Assembly (NCBI RefSeq): GCF_038024875.1
Contig: NZ_CP136136.1
Coordinates: 62,001 to 126,000 of the forward strand
From: Gordonia rubripertincta
GTDB taxonomy: Bacteria > Actinomycetota > Actinomycetes > Mycobacteriales > Mycobacteriaceae
Direction: 5' to 3'
DNA: 64,000 nt
Of the stretch, positions 47,461 to 55,114 are shown piece after piece. Each line of letters opens with the position of its first letter. Position 1 is the stretch's first letter. The notes under the pieces are model-generated. The model was given only the letters and a program-made list of their open reading frames with translations. It was not told the origin of the DNA and ran no database searches. Position numbers and translations under genes: made by a program.

Positions 47461-49037
47461 CAGACTGTCTCCTTACTGGCCTTGTGGTCGGTTCCGCGAA
47501 CGCCTTCGGGTAGTGGCGGCCACGGCAGGAAGTCGGGATCGTCGCGGCCCTTCCACGACGGCAGGGACAGTCCGACCGCCGCGACGATCACCAGAGCGAT
47601 TGTGCCCCACCCGAAGACGCTGATGTACCAGGTCGGGTATCCCTCGTATCCCTCGTCGATGACCGACCACACCTTCTGGACGAGCATGATCGTCAGGAAG
47701 ATCGGTGCTATCACGCCGACGAGGGCCAGCCAGATCCTGCCGACCTTGAACGTCGACACCGCGTTCAGGTGGTTGCGCAACATGTCGCCGCGCCGCAGCA
47801 CCCAGATCAGGATGATCGTCATCAAGATGGCCGAGGAGACCACGCCGACGTTGTTGGCGAACATGTCGACGGTGTCCAGGGCGATGAGACCCGAGGTGGT
47901 GGAGAACAGTCCGATCGAGATGAGGCCGCACACCACCGACACACCGACCGCCGCCTTGGTGCGCGAGAGTCCCCACTTCTCCTGGATGCCCGCGGAGACG
48001 CCGATCATCAGGGAGATCAGCGACGTGAAGCCCGCGATCACCAGCGAGCCGAAGAACAGTGCGCCGAAGAACGCCGCGCCCGGCATCTCCGAGATCACCG
48101 CCGGGAACGTCACGAACGACAGGATCGGACCGGTGAGGCCTTCCAGATCCGAGACCGCGACCTGCTGCTGGTATGCGAGGAAGCCCAGGGCGGAGAAGAC
48201 ACCGATGCCCGCGAGGATCTCGAACGAGGAGTTGGCGAACGCGACCACGAGACCGGAGCTGGTCATGTTGGCCTTACGACGCTGGAACGACGCGTACGCG
48301 ATCATGATGCCGAAGGCGATCGACAGCGAGAAGAAGATCTGGCTGTACGCCGCGATCCACACGTCGAGGTCTTTCAGGGCCTCCCAGTGGGGGGTGAACA
48401 GTGCGTTGAGGCCATCGACGGCACCGGGCAGCGTGATCGCGCGGACCACGAGTCCGGCGAACCCGACGAACAGCAGCGGGATGAAGACGACGTTGACCTT
48501 CTCGATGCCGTTCGCGACGCCGAGAAGCAGCACCGCGAGCACTGCCAGCCACACCACGATCAGCGGTAGCGCGACTCCGCCGACAATCGTCGTGGAGACC
48601 CCCGGATCACCGACCTTCAGGTACTCACCGGTGAAGAATCCGGCCGGATCATCGCCCCAGCTCTGGTTGAACGAGAAGAAGAAGTAACTGAGCGCCCAGG
48701 CGATCACCGCCGCGTAGTAGACGCTGATGACGAACAGCAGGCCGGTCTGGAACCAGCCGAGCGCCTCGACCGGTTTCTTGATCCGCCGGAACGACAGCGG
48801 CGCGGTCCCGCGGAAGCGATGACCGACCGCATAGTCGAGGAACAGCACCGGGATTCCAGCGGTCAGCAGCGCCACGAGGTACGGGATGAGGAAAGCCCCT
48901 CCGCCGCTCTCGTAGGCGACGCCGGGGAAGCGCCAGATGTTGCCGAGCCCCACCGCGGATCCGATCGCGGCGAAGATGAATCCGGAGTTCCGGGTGAAGG
49001 TCTCCCGGCTCCCTCCGGCGGCTTTCGCAGACGTCAC
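47460..49037 (-). CDS. metP: Sodium-dependent methionine/alanine transporter MetP (NSS family)
   Basis: A 525-residue neurotransmitter:sodium symporter homologue with about 12 helices. The family start FAAIGSAVGLGNIWRFPGVAYESGG (in part) contains the substrate and sodium sites; LFFGSLVIAGFTSLISLM carries other conserved residues. GTG 49037 is preceded by GAGGAGG. Pairs with the small subunit metS downstream. Confidence 0.92.
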   Translation of the reverse strand: MTSAKAAGGSRETFTRNSGFIFAAIGSAVGLGNIWRFPGVAYESGGGAFLIPYLVALLTAGIPVLFLDYAVGHRFRGTAPLSFRRIKKPVEALGWFQTGLLFVISVYYAAVIAWALSYFFFSFNQSWGDDPAGFFTGEYLKVGDPGVSTTIVGGVALPLIVVWLAVLAVLLLGVANGIEKVNVVFIPLLFVGFAGLVVRAITLPGAVDGLNALFTPHWEALKDLDVWIAAYSQIFFSLSIAFGIMIAYASFQRRKANMTSSGLVVAFANSSFEILAGIGVFSALGFLAYQQQVAVSDLEGLTGPILSFVTFPAVISEMPGAAFFGALFFGSLVIAGFTSLISLMIGVSAGIQEKWGLSRTKAAVGVSVVCGLISIGLFSTTSGLIALDTVDMFANNVGVVSSAILMTIILIWVLRRGDMLRNHLNAVSTFKVGRIWLALVGVIAPIFLTIMLVQKVWSVIDEGYEGYPTWYISVFGWGTIALVIVAAVGLSLPSWKGRDDPDFLPWPPLPEGVRGTDHKASKETV

Positions 49038-49191
49038 TGCTACCTCCTCATCGAGCGCTGAGTCCGCGGGACACGGGTGCCCCGGGACTGTCAGGTGCTG
49101 ACGCTATCGCACTCGTCCCCTCCCCCGCGGAGGTTGTGGTCGGCCTGTCGGAGCGCCCGCCGGCGGGCAACCGGGTCGTTCGGACAGACGA

Positions 49192-49229
49192 CGACGGGGA
49201 CCCCGGGTGCGGCCACGGAGTCCCCGTCG
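49192..49229 (-). terminator. Hairpin at the end of the Esx operon
   Basis: Arms CGACGGGGA (49192-49200) and TCCCCGTCG (49221-49229) are exact complements; extra pairing is possible in the loop. It begins 12 bases after the last Esx stop. No T-run follows. Confidence 0.45.
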
Positions 49230-49240
49230 AAACGGCTCAC

Positions 49241-49537
49241 TCAGGCGAGCGAACGGAAGCCGCTCGCGATGGACGAGTCGGTGTCGGACATGGTGCGGCT
49301 GGCGTTGGTGACGCCATTCTGCAGCGCCATGAGACGCTCACGCGACTGCGCGAACGCGCGGTCGAAGTTCGCCTGCGCCTCGAGGTAGGCGGCCTTCGCC
49401 TGCGCCGAGTTCCAGTTGCCGTCGAGTGCGGCGACCTGGTTCTTCAGCTGCGTGTTCTGGTCGTCGAGCTGCTGGAAGGCGCGGCCGAGCCCGCTGCTCA
49501 GGTCGCCCAGTGCCGCGAAGTCGTAATTGATGGTCAT
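49241..49537 (-). CDS. WXG100-family secreted protein (EsxA-like)
   Basis: A 98-residue helical-hairpin protein, with the turn motif WNSAQ (variant of WXG) in its centre and two amphipathic helices. It follows a second WXG100 gene by 28 bases, so the two probably form a heterodimer exported by a type VII secretion system. No C-terminal YxxxD/E is seen; the partner supplies it. Confidence 0.88.
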   Translation of the reverse strand: MTINYDFAALGDLSSGLGRAFQQLDDQNTQLKNQVAALDGNWNSAQAKAAYLEAQANFDRAFAQSRERLMALQNGVTNASRTMSDTDSSIASGFRSLA

Positions 49538-49565
49538 GAGAGTGCCTTTCGATGAGGGTGGTAGG

Positions 49566-49880
49566 TCAGACGCCGAAGTGCCCGGCGGCGGCCGAGTCCT
49601 GGTCTTCGTAACCGGCGAAGCCGTTCGTCATCTGCGCCTTGATCTGATCGAGAAGCTCATTGAGCGTGTTGGCTTCCTTGTTCCAGTCGGTGTGCGTGCC
49701 GTCGAACGCCGCACCCGCCTTGCCCTGCCACGTCGGGGTGGTGTTCGCAGCGTGCTTCTGGATCACCCCGATCGTCTCCTTCATGTCCGCGACGATCCCG
49801 CCGACCGCCGCAGCGGTGGCCTGCCCCTCCGCGACATCGACCTTCACTCCGGCGCCGCCTGCTCCCGGCAGATTCAGCAT
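49566..49880 (-). CDS. WXG100-family secreted protein (EsxB-like)
   Basis: A 104-residue protein with the central WQG (residues 51-53). The C-terminal tail YEDQD (91-95) is a YxxxD export signal, the feature that marks the CFP-10/EsxB subunit for the EccC ATPase. AGGAGGAG precedes ATG 49880. A 118-base gap with a GGTATC-N9-GATACC hairpin (49926-49946) separates it from espG, so it may have its own promoter or be processed. Confidence 0.88.
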   Translation of the reverse strand: MLNLPGAGGAGVKVDVAEGQATAAAVGGIVADMKETIGVIQKHAANTTPTWQGKAGAAFDGTHTDWNKEANTLNELLDQIKAQMTNGFAGYEDQDSAAAGHFGV

Positions 49881-49998
49881 GAGTTCTCCTCCTGTGTAAC
49901 GGCACCGTTTGGCGATGCCCCCGTTGGTATCCGTGACACAGATACCGCTGACAGTTGTCTCCCGCGGCGGTGTGGACCGCGAGAACCCCCGACCCCGA

Positions 49999-50805
49999 TC
50001 ACGGCGACCACGTCCCGTCCGGGAGGGTCTCGATCAGCAGGCGCACGGCCTGCGCGATCCGATGACCCGAACCCGGTGAGAGGGTGGTCCACACCCGACC
50101 GTCCGGAGACTTGCTGGGGCTCGACACGATCCGCCCCCGGGCGGTGTCGAAAACGGCCAGGGCCCCAGAAGATCGAGAGAATCGTCCGTCCTCGTTCGCC
50201 GAGGCGACGATCTCGGTGCGCACTCGGCACGCCGCGAGTGCCGAGGAGATGACGACGGCATCGGACAGCGGCGCGCCGAGCGTGTACAGCGCGTCGGTGA
50301 CCTCGGTGCCCGATCCGCTGCGTCCGAGACCGTCGACCAGTTCGTCGGTGGGAACCGAGAACGACGCGAACTCGCACGCGGTGGCGTCGTCGAACCGGGC
50401 ACGCACGAGGTCGGCCACGGCGTCGAGGTCGGCGATCTCGACGACGGCCAGCTCGAGACCATCACCCCCGCGCTCGGCCAGGACGTGCTCATAACCGCTG
50501 CGAGCCAAGCAGATTCGTCGCACACCGGTCTCGGTGAAGCTCCGCATCTCGATCTCGCGCTCGGGCCGCGACAGGACGCGGAGCACGGTGGCCAGCCACG
50601 GGACAGGCTCGTCGTGGTCCACGAGGTCGAGGGCGGCGATGGCCGCGTCGTCCTCCCGGTCGGCCACCTGCTGGGCGTCCTGGTCCGCCGCGCCGACGGG
50701 CATGTCGAGGACGACCGGCCAGGTCTGCACGCCGAAACGATCGCCGAGACGCCGCAGCACGGACGCATCGAGCGAGACGGGGGCATCGTGGGCCGTCGTC
50801 ATCAT
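49999..50805 (-). CDS. espG: ESX-associated chaperone EspG
   Basis: A 268-residue cytosolic protein of the EspG family, which binds the tip of a cognate PPE protein and keeps PE-PPE pairs soluble before export. The mid-region RRICLARSGYEHVLAERGGDG and the late FDTARGRIVSSPS are typical of it. It is coupled to the PPE gene by an ATGA overlap at 50802-50805. Confidence 0.8.
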   Translation of the reverse strand: MMTTAHDAPVSLDASVLRRLGDRFGVQTWPVVLDMPVGAADQDAQQVADREDDAAIAALDLVDHDEPVPWLATVLRVLSRPEREIEMRSFTETGVRRICLARSGYEHVLAERGGDGLELAVVEIADLDAVADLVRARFDDATACEFASFSVPTDELVDGLGRSGSGTEVTDALYTLGAPLSDAVVISSALAACRVRTEIVASANEDGRFSRSSGALAVFDTARGRIVSSPSKSPDGRVWTTLSPGSGHRIAQAVRLLIETLPDGTWSP

Positions 50806-51866
50806 GAGCGGTCCCCCGGGTTCCCGAGCAGTAGTGTCTCCGACAGGTACCGCGGATCGACCTTCGACGACTCGGCATCCGACGCCGAGACGTAATGGGC
50901 CGCAGGACGGTCGGAGGTCTCGATGTCGGCCCAGGTCAACGGGGTGTCGAGGCTGTCCGACGCCCGGGCCAGGCCGTCGTCGGCGGGCACCGCCTCCGAT
51001 TCGACGGCGACACCGCGGATCGTGGCGCCACGATCGGCGACCGCGGCCATCCCGGGTGCGATCGGTGGCGGCACTCCGGGGCCCTGCGTGGTGGTCGGAC
51101 TCGGAGGCGCCGACACAGGCGTGGCGGCCGACGATCCCGCACCGGCCACGACAGTCGGTGCGAACCGGAGCTTCTCGGCGGGCGGCGCGTACACCCCGGG
51201 CATCCCACCGATCATCGGCGACATCGCCGGCGCCACCGGAGGCGTGACCGTGGGTGGGGCGGCGGCACGGGCCGCGGCGGCCTCCTCTGATGCGAGCGCT
51301 TTCCCGGACACCAGGTCGGGCGCCCGACGGGAGGACGCCCACGGCTTGCCCACGGGCTCCGTCGCGTTCTCGTAGGTCTGCATGACGCGCGTGGCACGCA
51401 TCCGCTGCTGCACCATGGCACGTTCGGCCTCGGCCGCAGCGCCGGCGATGATGGGGGCGACAGCTGTTGCAGTGGTGGCGATCTCGTGGAACTTCTCCAC
51501 CACCTCGACCTCGGCGAGGTTGGGCATTGTGAGGCGCGCGACGGTGGTCGCCGCGGCCTGCGCCTCAGCACGGACGGCGTTCTCGGCGGCCTCGGCGGCG
51601 GTCTCGGCGAACCACGGCGCGAGCCGCGTCAGCTTCTCGAACGCCGCACTGGTGTGAGCGGACTGCCAGTGCACCCCCAGCCGTCCGAGGACCGCGGCGT
51701 ATTCGATACCGGCTTCGCCGATCTCGGTCGCGAGTGTCGCCCACGCGGCCCCCGCTTCCACCAGAGGCGCGGGACCCGGACCGGCGCCGAGGTCGGCGGC
51801 CAGCTGTTCGCTGGTACGCGCATCCCAGTTGACGCCGGTGAAGCCGGCTCCGGTCGTGCTGGTCAT
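50802..51866 (-). CDS. PPE-family-like protein
   Basis: A 354-residue protein. The N-terminal 180 residues are a PPE-type helical bundle (GVNWDARTSEQLAADL, then GAGPGPAPLVEAGAAW and VHWQSAHTSAAFEKL with the WxG-like turn) although the strict Pro-Pro-Glu is absent. The C-terminal half is Pro/Ala-rich and ends LLLGNPGDRS. A PE gene precedes it and espG follows. GGGAGGG precedes ATG 51866. Confidence 0.82.
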   Translation of the reverse strand: MTSTTGAGFTGVNWDARTSEQLAADLGAGPGPAPLVEAGAAWATLATEIGEAGIEYAAVLGRLGVHWQSAHTSAAFEKLTRLAPWFAETAAEAAENAVRAEAQAAATTVARLTMPNLAEVEVVEKFHEIATTATAVAPIIAGAAAEAERAMVQQRMRATRVMQTYENATEPVGKPWASSRRAPDLVSGKALASEEAAAARAAAPPTVTPPVAPAMSPMIGGMPGVYAPPAEKLRFAPTVVAGAGSSAATPVSAPPSPTTTQGPGVPPPIAPGMAAVADRGATIRGVAVESEAVPADDGLARASDSLDTPLTWADIETSDRPAAHYVSASDAESSKVDPRYLSETLLLGNPGDRS

Positions 51867-51951
51867 GGTCCCTCCCCTCTGCTGGACGACGAGTCTGATG
51901 CGGTGTTCGAGTCGGGCCGCCGCAGCGGCGGCAGCGGTCAGTTCTGTTGCT

Positions 51952-52263
51952 TCACACCCGGAGCTTGAAGGCGGCGGCCGCCTCGGCCTCGCCCTCGATG
52001 AAGCCGGAGGCCTGTGCCCGCAGCAGTGCAGCGATCTTGCGAAGCTCGAGAACGCCGGTGGCGGAATCCTTTTCGAAGTCCCGCGCCACCGACGTGAAGC
52101 TGGCCGCAGTTGCGGTCGACACCTCGTCGCGCCCCTGGGCGTCGACGGTGAGCTTCGGCCCCGCACCATTGAGCGCCATCTCGAGCCGGTCCGCGATCTT
52201 GTCGAGATCGACTGCTGCCGAGATCAGCTCGGCAGGTTCGACGCGGAGTTGTGCGTTGCTCAT
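51952..52263 (-). CDS. PE-family-like protein
   Basis: A 103-residue protein of PE-domain length. The blocks VEPAELISAAVDLDKIAD and DEVSTATAASF correspond to the PE fold. Where the usual C-terminal YxxxD/E signal would be, the sequence reads FIEGE, a Phe for Tyr substitution. It should pair with the adjacent PPE protein. Coupled to the gene before it by ATGA overlap. Confidence 0.82.
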   Translation of the reverse strand: MSNAQLRVEPAELISAAVDLDKIADRLEMALNGAGPKLTVDAQGRDEVSTATAASFTSVARDFEKDSATGVLELRKIAALLRAQASGFIEGEAEAAAAFKLRV

Positions 52264-53612
52264 GCTTCCTCGTTTCGTTTCAGACCGGGCACACCCAGTC
52301 GTAGTTCGATGTCGGGACCCGGATCGGCCTCGGCCGCCTCGTCGTGACCGATGACCGCCGGCGCGACCTCGGGGTCGTCACCGACCACCGCACGGCCGTT
52401 GTCCTCGGTCACCAGGTAGTCGGGCACGCTGTGCTGGCCCTCGGAGGCGCCCGCCCCGCGGGCACCGGCGCCGGCTGCACCCATCGGGGCGCCACCCATC
52501 GGCATCGCCGCGGGTGTCGCCGAGACACGCGGAGCCGCCGACGATCCCATGGCCGGCTCGCCGACGCCGAAACCGGTCGGCACGGTCGGGCGGGAGGCGC
52601 TCAACGGCGTCATCATGCCGCCGATCCCGCCGCCGACTCCTCCGTCGCCGCCACCGCCTCCTCCACCTCCGCCGCCGCCGGCACCCTTGGCCTTGGCGAG
52701 CGGGCTCCCAGCGGGGGCGACGATCGCCGTATCCGGGTTGACGCTGAGCATCTTGCTGATCGGCTGCATGAGCGTGGACGGCAGTTCGGCGGCCGTCGAC
52801 ACTGCCGGGGAGACGACGTCGAGGACCGAGCTCGCCAGGGTGAACGGCGACTGCCCCGCGCCTGCGGTCGGGGCACCGGTGATCGCAACCGGCGCACCGT
52901 TGGCGGTCATGGCTGTCGTGGGGGCGAGCAGTTCGGCCCGGGTCACGGCGACCGCCGCGGTGGCCAGTTCGAGCCCGACCCCGGCGACGGCGGCCGCGGC
53001 ACTGAGGCCGACCGCGATCGCCGGGCTCATGATGACCGGGACCAGAGCCGAGATCTTGGCGACCGTCGCCGCGACGATGCCCTGGACCACGGCCAGCCCC
53101 TTGGCGACGATGGCGGCTGCTGTCTTGGTGTCGACCGAGATCCCGGACCCCTGCGCGGCCAGCGCGGTGCTGTTGGTACCGGCCTCGGCCGTCTTGGTGG
53201 CCGCTCCGACCGCACCCTGACCCGCCCACAGCTGATCGGCGAGCTTGAGTGCGCTCTGCCCCATCGTCATCGACGTCTCGAGCACTTTGGTGAGACTGTC
53301 GAAGATGATCGTCGGGTCGAAGCCGGCGCCGCTCAGGTCTCCGGTGCCGAAACCACCGAGCAGGTCGGTGATCGGCTTGATGAACATGTCGAGGCTGGGC
53401 GGCTGTATCGGCGGCAACCCGGGCATCGGCGGCAACGGCGGCAGTACCGGCAGCGGCGGAAGCCCGAGGCCCCCGAGCACATCGGCGACCGTGCGATCGA
53501 GGATCGGCCCCAGCGGACTGGCATCGATCACCTCCTGCACGGTCATGTGGCTGAGTGCAGGCACATCCGGGATGCCGGGCAACGGACCTGGCATCGGCGG
53601 GATCGGGCTCAC
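52260..53612 (-). CDS. EspA/EspE-like type VII secreted protein
   Basis: A 450-residue protein. The N-terminus is Pro/Leu/Met-rich (PPLPVLPPLPPMPGLPPI); the middle is helical and Ala-rich with a hydrophobic hairpin (IMSPAIAVGLSAAAAVAGVG); then a poly-glycine linker of about 11 residues. The C-terminus (HSVPDYLVTEDNGRAVVGDD) resembles the tails of actinobacterial EspA/EspE and PPE substrates. GTG 53612 overlaps the stop of the EspC-like gene (GTGA), as for the EspC-EspA pair. The family assignment is inferred from architecture. Confidence 0.6.
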   Translation of the reverse strand: MSPIPPMPGPLPGIPDVPALSHMTVQEVIDASPLGPILDRTVADVLGGLGLPPLPVLPPLPPMPGLPPIQPPSLDMFIKPITDLLGGFGTGDLSGAGFDPTIIFDSLTKVLETSMTMGQSALKLADQLWAGQGAVGAATKTAEAGTNSTALAAQGSGISVDTKTAAAIVAKGLAVVQGIVAATVAKISALVPVIMSPAIAVGLSAAAAVAGVGLELATAAVAVTRAELLAPTTAMTANGAPVAITGAPTAGAGQSPFTLASSVLDVVSPAVSTAAELPSTLMQPISKMLSVNPDTAIVAPAGSPLAKAKGAGGGGGGGGGGGDGGVGGGIGGMMTPLSASRPTVPTGFGVGEPAMGSSAAPRVSATPAAMPMGGAPMGAAGAGARGAGASEGQHSVPDYLVTEDNGRAVVGDDPEVAPAVIGHDEAAEADPGPDIELRLGVPGLKRNEEA

Positions 53613-53917
53613 AGGAGCGAACGGATCGCCGCGGCGGTCGCGGTATCGGTGCCCTCGTACTCGGCGAGACCTGCGGCGGTGGCGGCGGCGGTCGCGGCGT
53701 GTACCGCGGCGAGCTGTCCGACCGACATCAGATGGTTGGCCTGCGCGAAGATGAACGACGCGAGGAACTCCTGGCCGATGAGGCCGAACACCGGGACCAT
53801 CGCGGCCGTGTTGGCCGCGGCGTCGATCGACCCGGCCGTCCCGATGGCCGACGCCATCGCAGCATTCGTCGCCGCGAAGCCGTCGAGCGCTTCGGATGTC
53901 ACTTTCACGTTCGTCAT
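53609..53917 (-). CDS. EspC-like type VII substrate
   Basis: A 102-residue helical-hairpin protein (VTSEALDGFAATNAAMASA ... FLASFIFAQANHLMSVGQLA). The C-terminus carries YEGTD (Y87-D91), a YxxxD export motif, followed by AAAIRSLL. The shape and length match EspC, which uses such a motif for ESX-1 secretion. It is directly coupled to the EspA/EspE-like gene, as in espC-espA. Confidence 0.7.
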   Translation of the reverse strand: MTNVKVTSEALDGFAATNAAMASAIGTAGSIDAAANTAAMVPVFGLIGQEFLASFIFAQANHLMSVGQLAAVHAATAAATAAGLAEYEGTDTATAAAIRSLL

Positions 53918-53974
53918 CGCAACCCCCTCGTGAGTGCAAGTCCTGTCGATCGACCGCCTGCCGGCCGGTTCACG

Positions 53975-54301
53975 TCATTCATCCGCCGGACGCGCGCCGA
54001 GCAAGTCGCCGAATGATTCGCTGAAGTCCTCGGTCACCGCGGCCACCCGCGCGTAGACCCGTTGTGCGGCAAGGGCTGACGTCGCAATGATCTGCTCACC
54101 GAGCCGGGTGGCGCCCAGCTCGTTCGCGCCGTGCGCGAGTCGGAGGTCGACCAGAGCGCCCTTGGCGTCCACCTCGACCATCACCAGACCATCGGCAGAG
54201 GTCACCGTCACCGTGATCGCCTCGAGATTCTCCTGGAAGGTCCGCAAGCCGTCGAGCTGACGGGCAGCGCGTGCCTCGAGTTCGTCCATCGCCCAGCTCA
54301 T
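53975..54301 (-). CDS. YbaB/EbfC-family protein (EspL-like)
   Basis: A 108-residue protein with the YbaB fold (MSWAMDELEARAARQL ... VTVTSADGLVMVEVDAKGAL, VDLRLAHGANELGA). It is close in pattern to ESX-1 EspL, which carries the same MDEL start and helps stabilise ESX-1 substrates. Coupled to the preceding gene by ATGA (54298-54301). Confidence 0.78.
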   Translation of the reverse strand: MSWAMDELEARAARQLDGLRTFQENLEAITVTVTSADGLVMVEVDAKGALVDLRLAHGANELGATRLGEQIIATSALAAQRVYARVAAVTEDFSESFGDLLGARPADE

Positions 54302-54684
54302 CTGCGCAACCACGACGTCATGGCGTCGGCTTCCTCGTCGTCCCGCTCTTCCGCCGCCGCCAGGTCCTCGGGTTGCGGCAGCTTCATCTCGTTGACGAGA
54401 TCGCGATCCACCCCGGCCGCAAGCAGGTTCTCCCGCAACCGGATTCCGGCCGACATCGCGGACTGCTTGCAGAGGCGCAGGATGTCTGCGGCCAGCAGTT
54501 CCGGGTGCTTGTCGAGTTCGGTCGAGGCGATGTGCACGGCCACCGGCAGTCCTTGGGCCGTGGTGCGGACGGCGAGACCACCCGACCGCGATCGCGCTTG
54601 CGAGAACTGATGGACGACGGCCCACGGATCGTCGCCGTCGCGCGCTTCATCGCAGTGCGCTGCCGTCTCTTCGGTGTAGCTCAT
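54298..54684 (-). CDS. EspH/EspD-like (DUF2694-type) protein
   Basis: A 128-residue protein with the block GGLAVRTTAQGLPVAVHIAS and a late EMKLPQPEDLAAAEERDDEE, comparable to EspD/EspH, which stabilise or chaperone ESX-1 substrates. The start is taken as ATG 54684, preceded by AAGGGGGG; a GTG at 54705 that overlaps the previous stop (GTGA) is the alternative. Recognition is by pattern and context. Confidence 0.65.
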   Translation of the reverse strand: MSYTEETAAHCDEARDGDDPWAVVHQFSQARSRSGGLAVRTTAQGLPVAVHIASTELDKHPELLAADILRLCKQSAMSAGIRLRENLLAAGVDRDLVNEMKLPQPEDLAAAEERDDEEADAMTSWLRR

Positions 54685-54701
54685 AGAAGCCGAACCCCCC
54701 T

Positions 54702-55064
54702 TCACGCCGATTTAGACGCAGACGGGGTTCCTCCCGGTTCCATCGAATTCCCGTTCGATGAAACCGCCTCCCCCAGATGCCGGTTCACCGGGTCGTCAAC
54801 GAGCAACGACCCAGGTGCCGCCCCGCCTCGCACCTGAGGTTCAAGTGCCTGATCCTGCCACAACTCGATCAACGCCACTACACGCCGAATTCGGTATGCC
54901 GAAGCGAGAGTGTGAGACAAACTGTGAATCTCGTCCGAAATCCTCTCACACTCTTCGATAGACTCCCGTCGACGCTGCCGGAGTCGGTCGGAGTGCAAGC
55001 AGATCGCGCCCAGGATCGATACCTCATCGATCCTCGCATGCTGCCGCTGATCATGCTCGCGCAC
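54702..55064 (-). CDS. Small coiled protein of unknown function, first gene of the ESX satellite
   Basis: About 120 residues. The N-terminal part is a charged, probably coiled helix (SDRLRQRRRESIEECERIS, then EIHSLSHTLASAYRIRR), and the C-terminal part is disordered. I know no family. Hand-counted third-position GC is about 66 per cent against a clearly lower second-position GC, so it looks coding though less GC-rich than its neighbours. GTG 55064 is proposed; it is divergent from the EspI-like gene 50 bases away. Confidence 0.5.
   Translation of the reverse strand: MREHDQRQHARIDEVSILGAICLHSDRLRQRRRESIEECERISDEIHSLSHTLASAYRIRRVVALIELWQDQALEPQVRGGAAPGSLLVDDPVNRHLGEAVSSNGNSMEPGGTPSASKSA
54908..54953. 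repeat. 10-bp inverted repeat in a GC-poorer patch
   Basis: GAGTGTGAGA (54908-54917) and TCTCACACTC (54944-54953) are exact complements 26 bases apart. They lie inside the small unknown gene if that is real; otherwise they could be an operator for the divergent EspI promoter. Confidence 0.4.
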
Positions 55065-55114
55065 AGACCACGGCTCGCCAGGTCGGCCCGGCCGCAAGAC
55101 CAGAGGATTCCACG

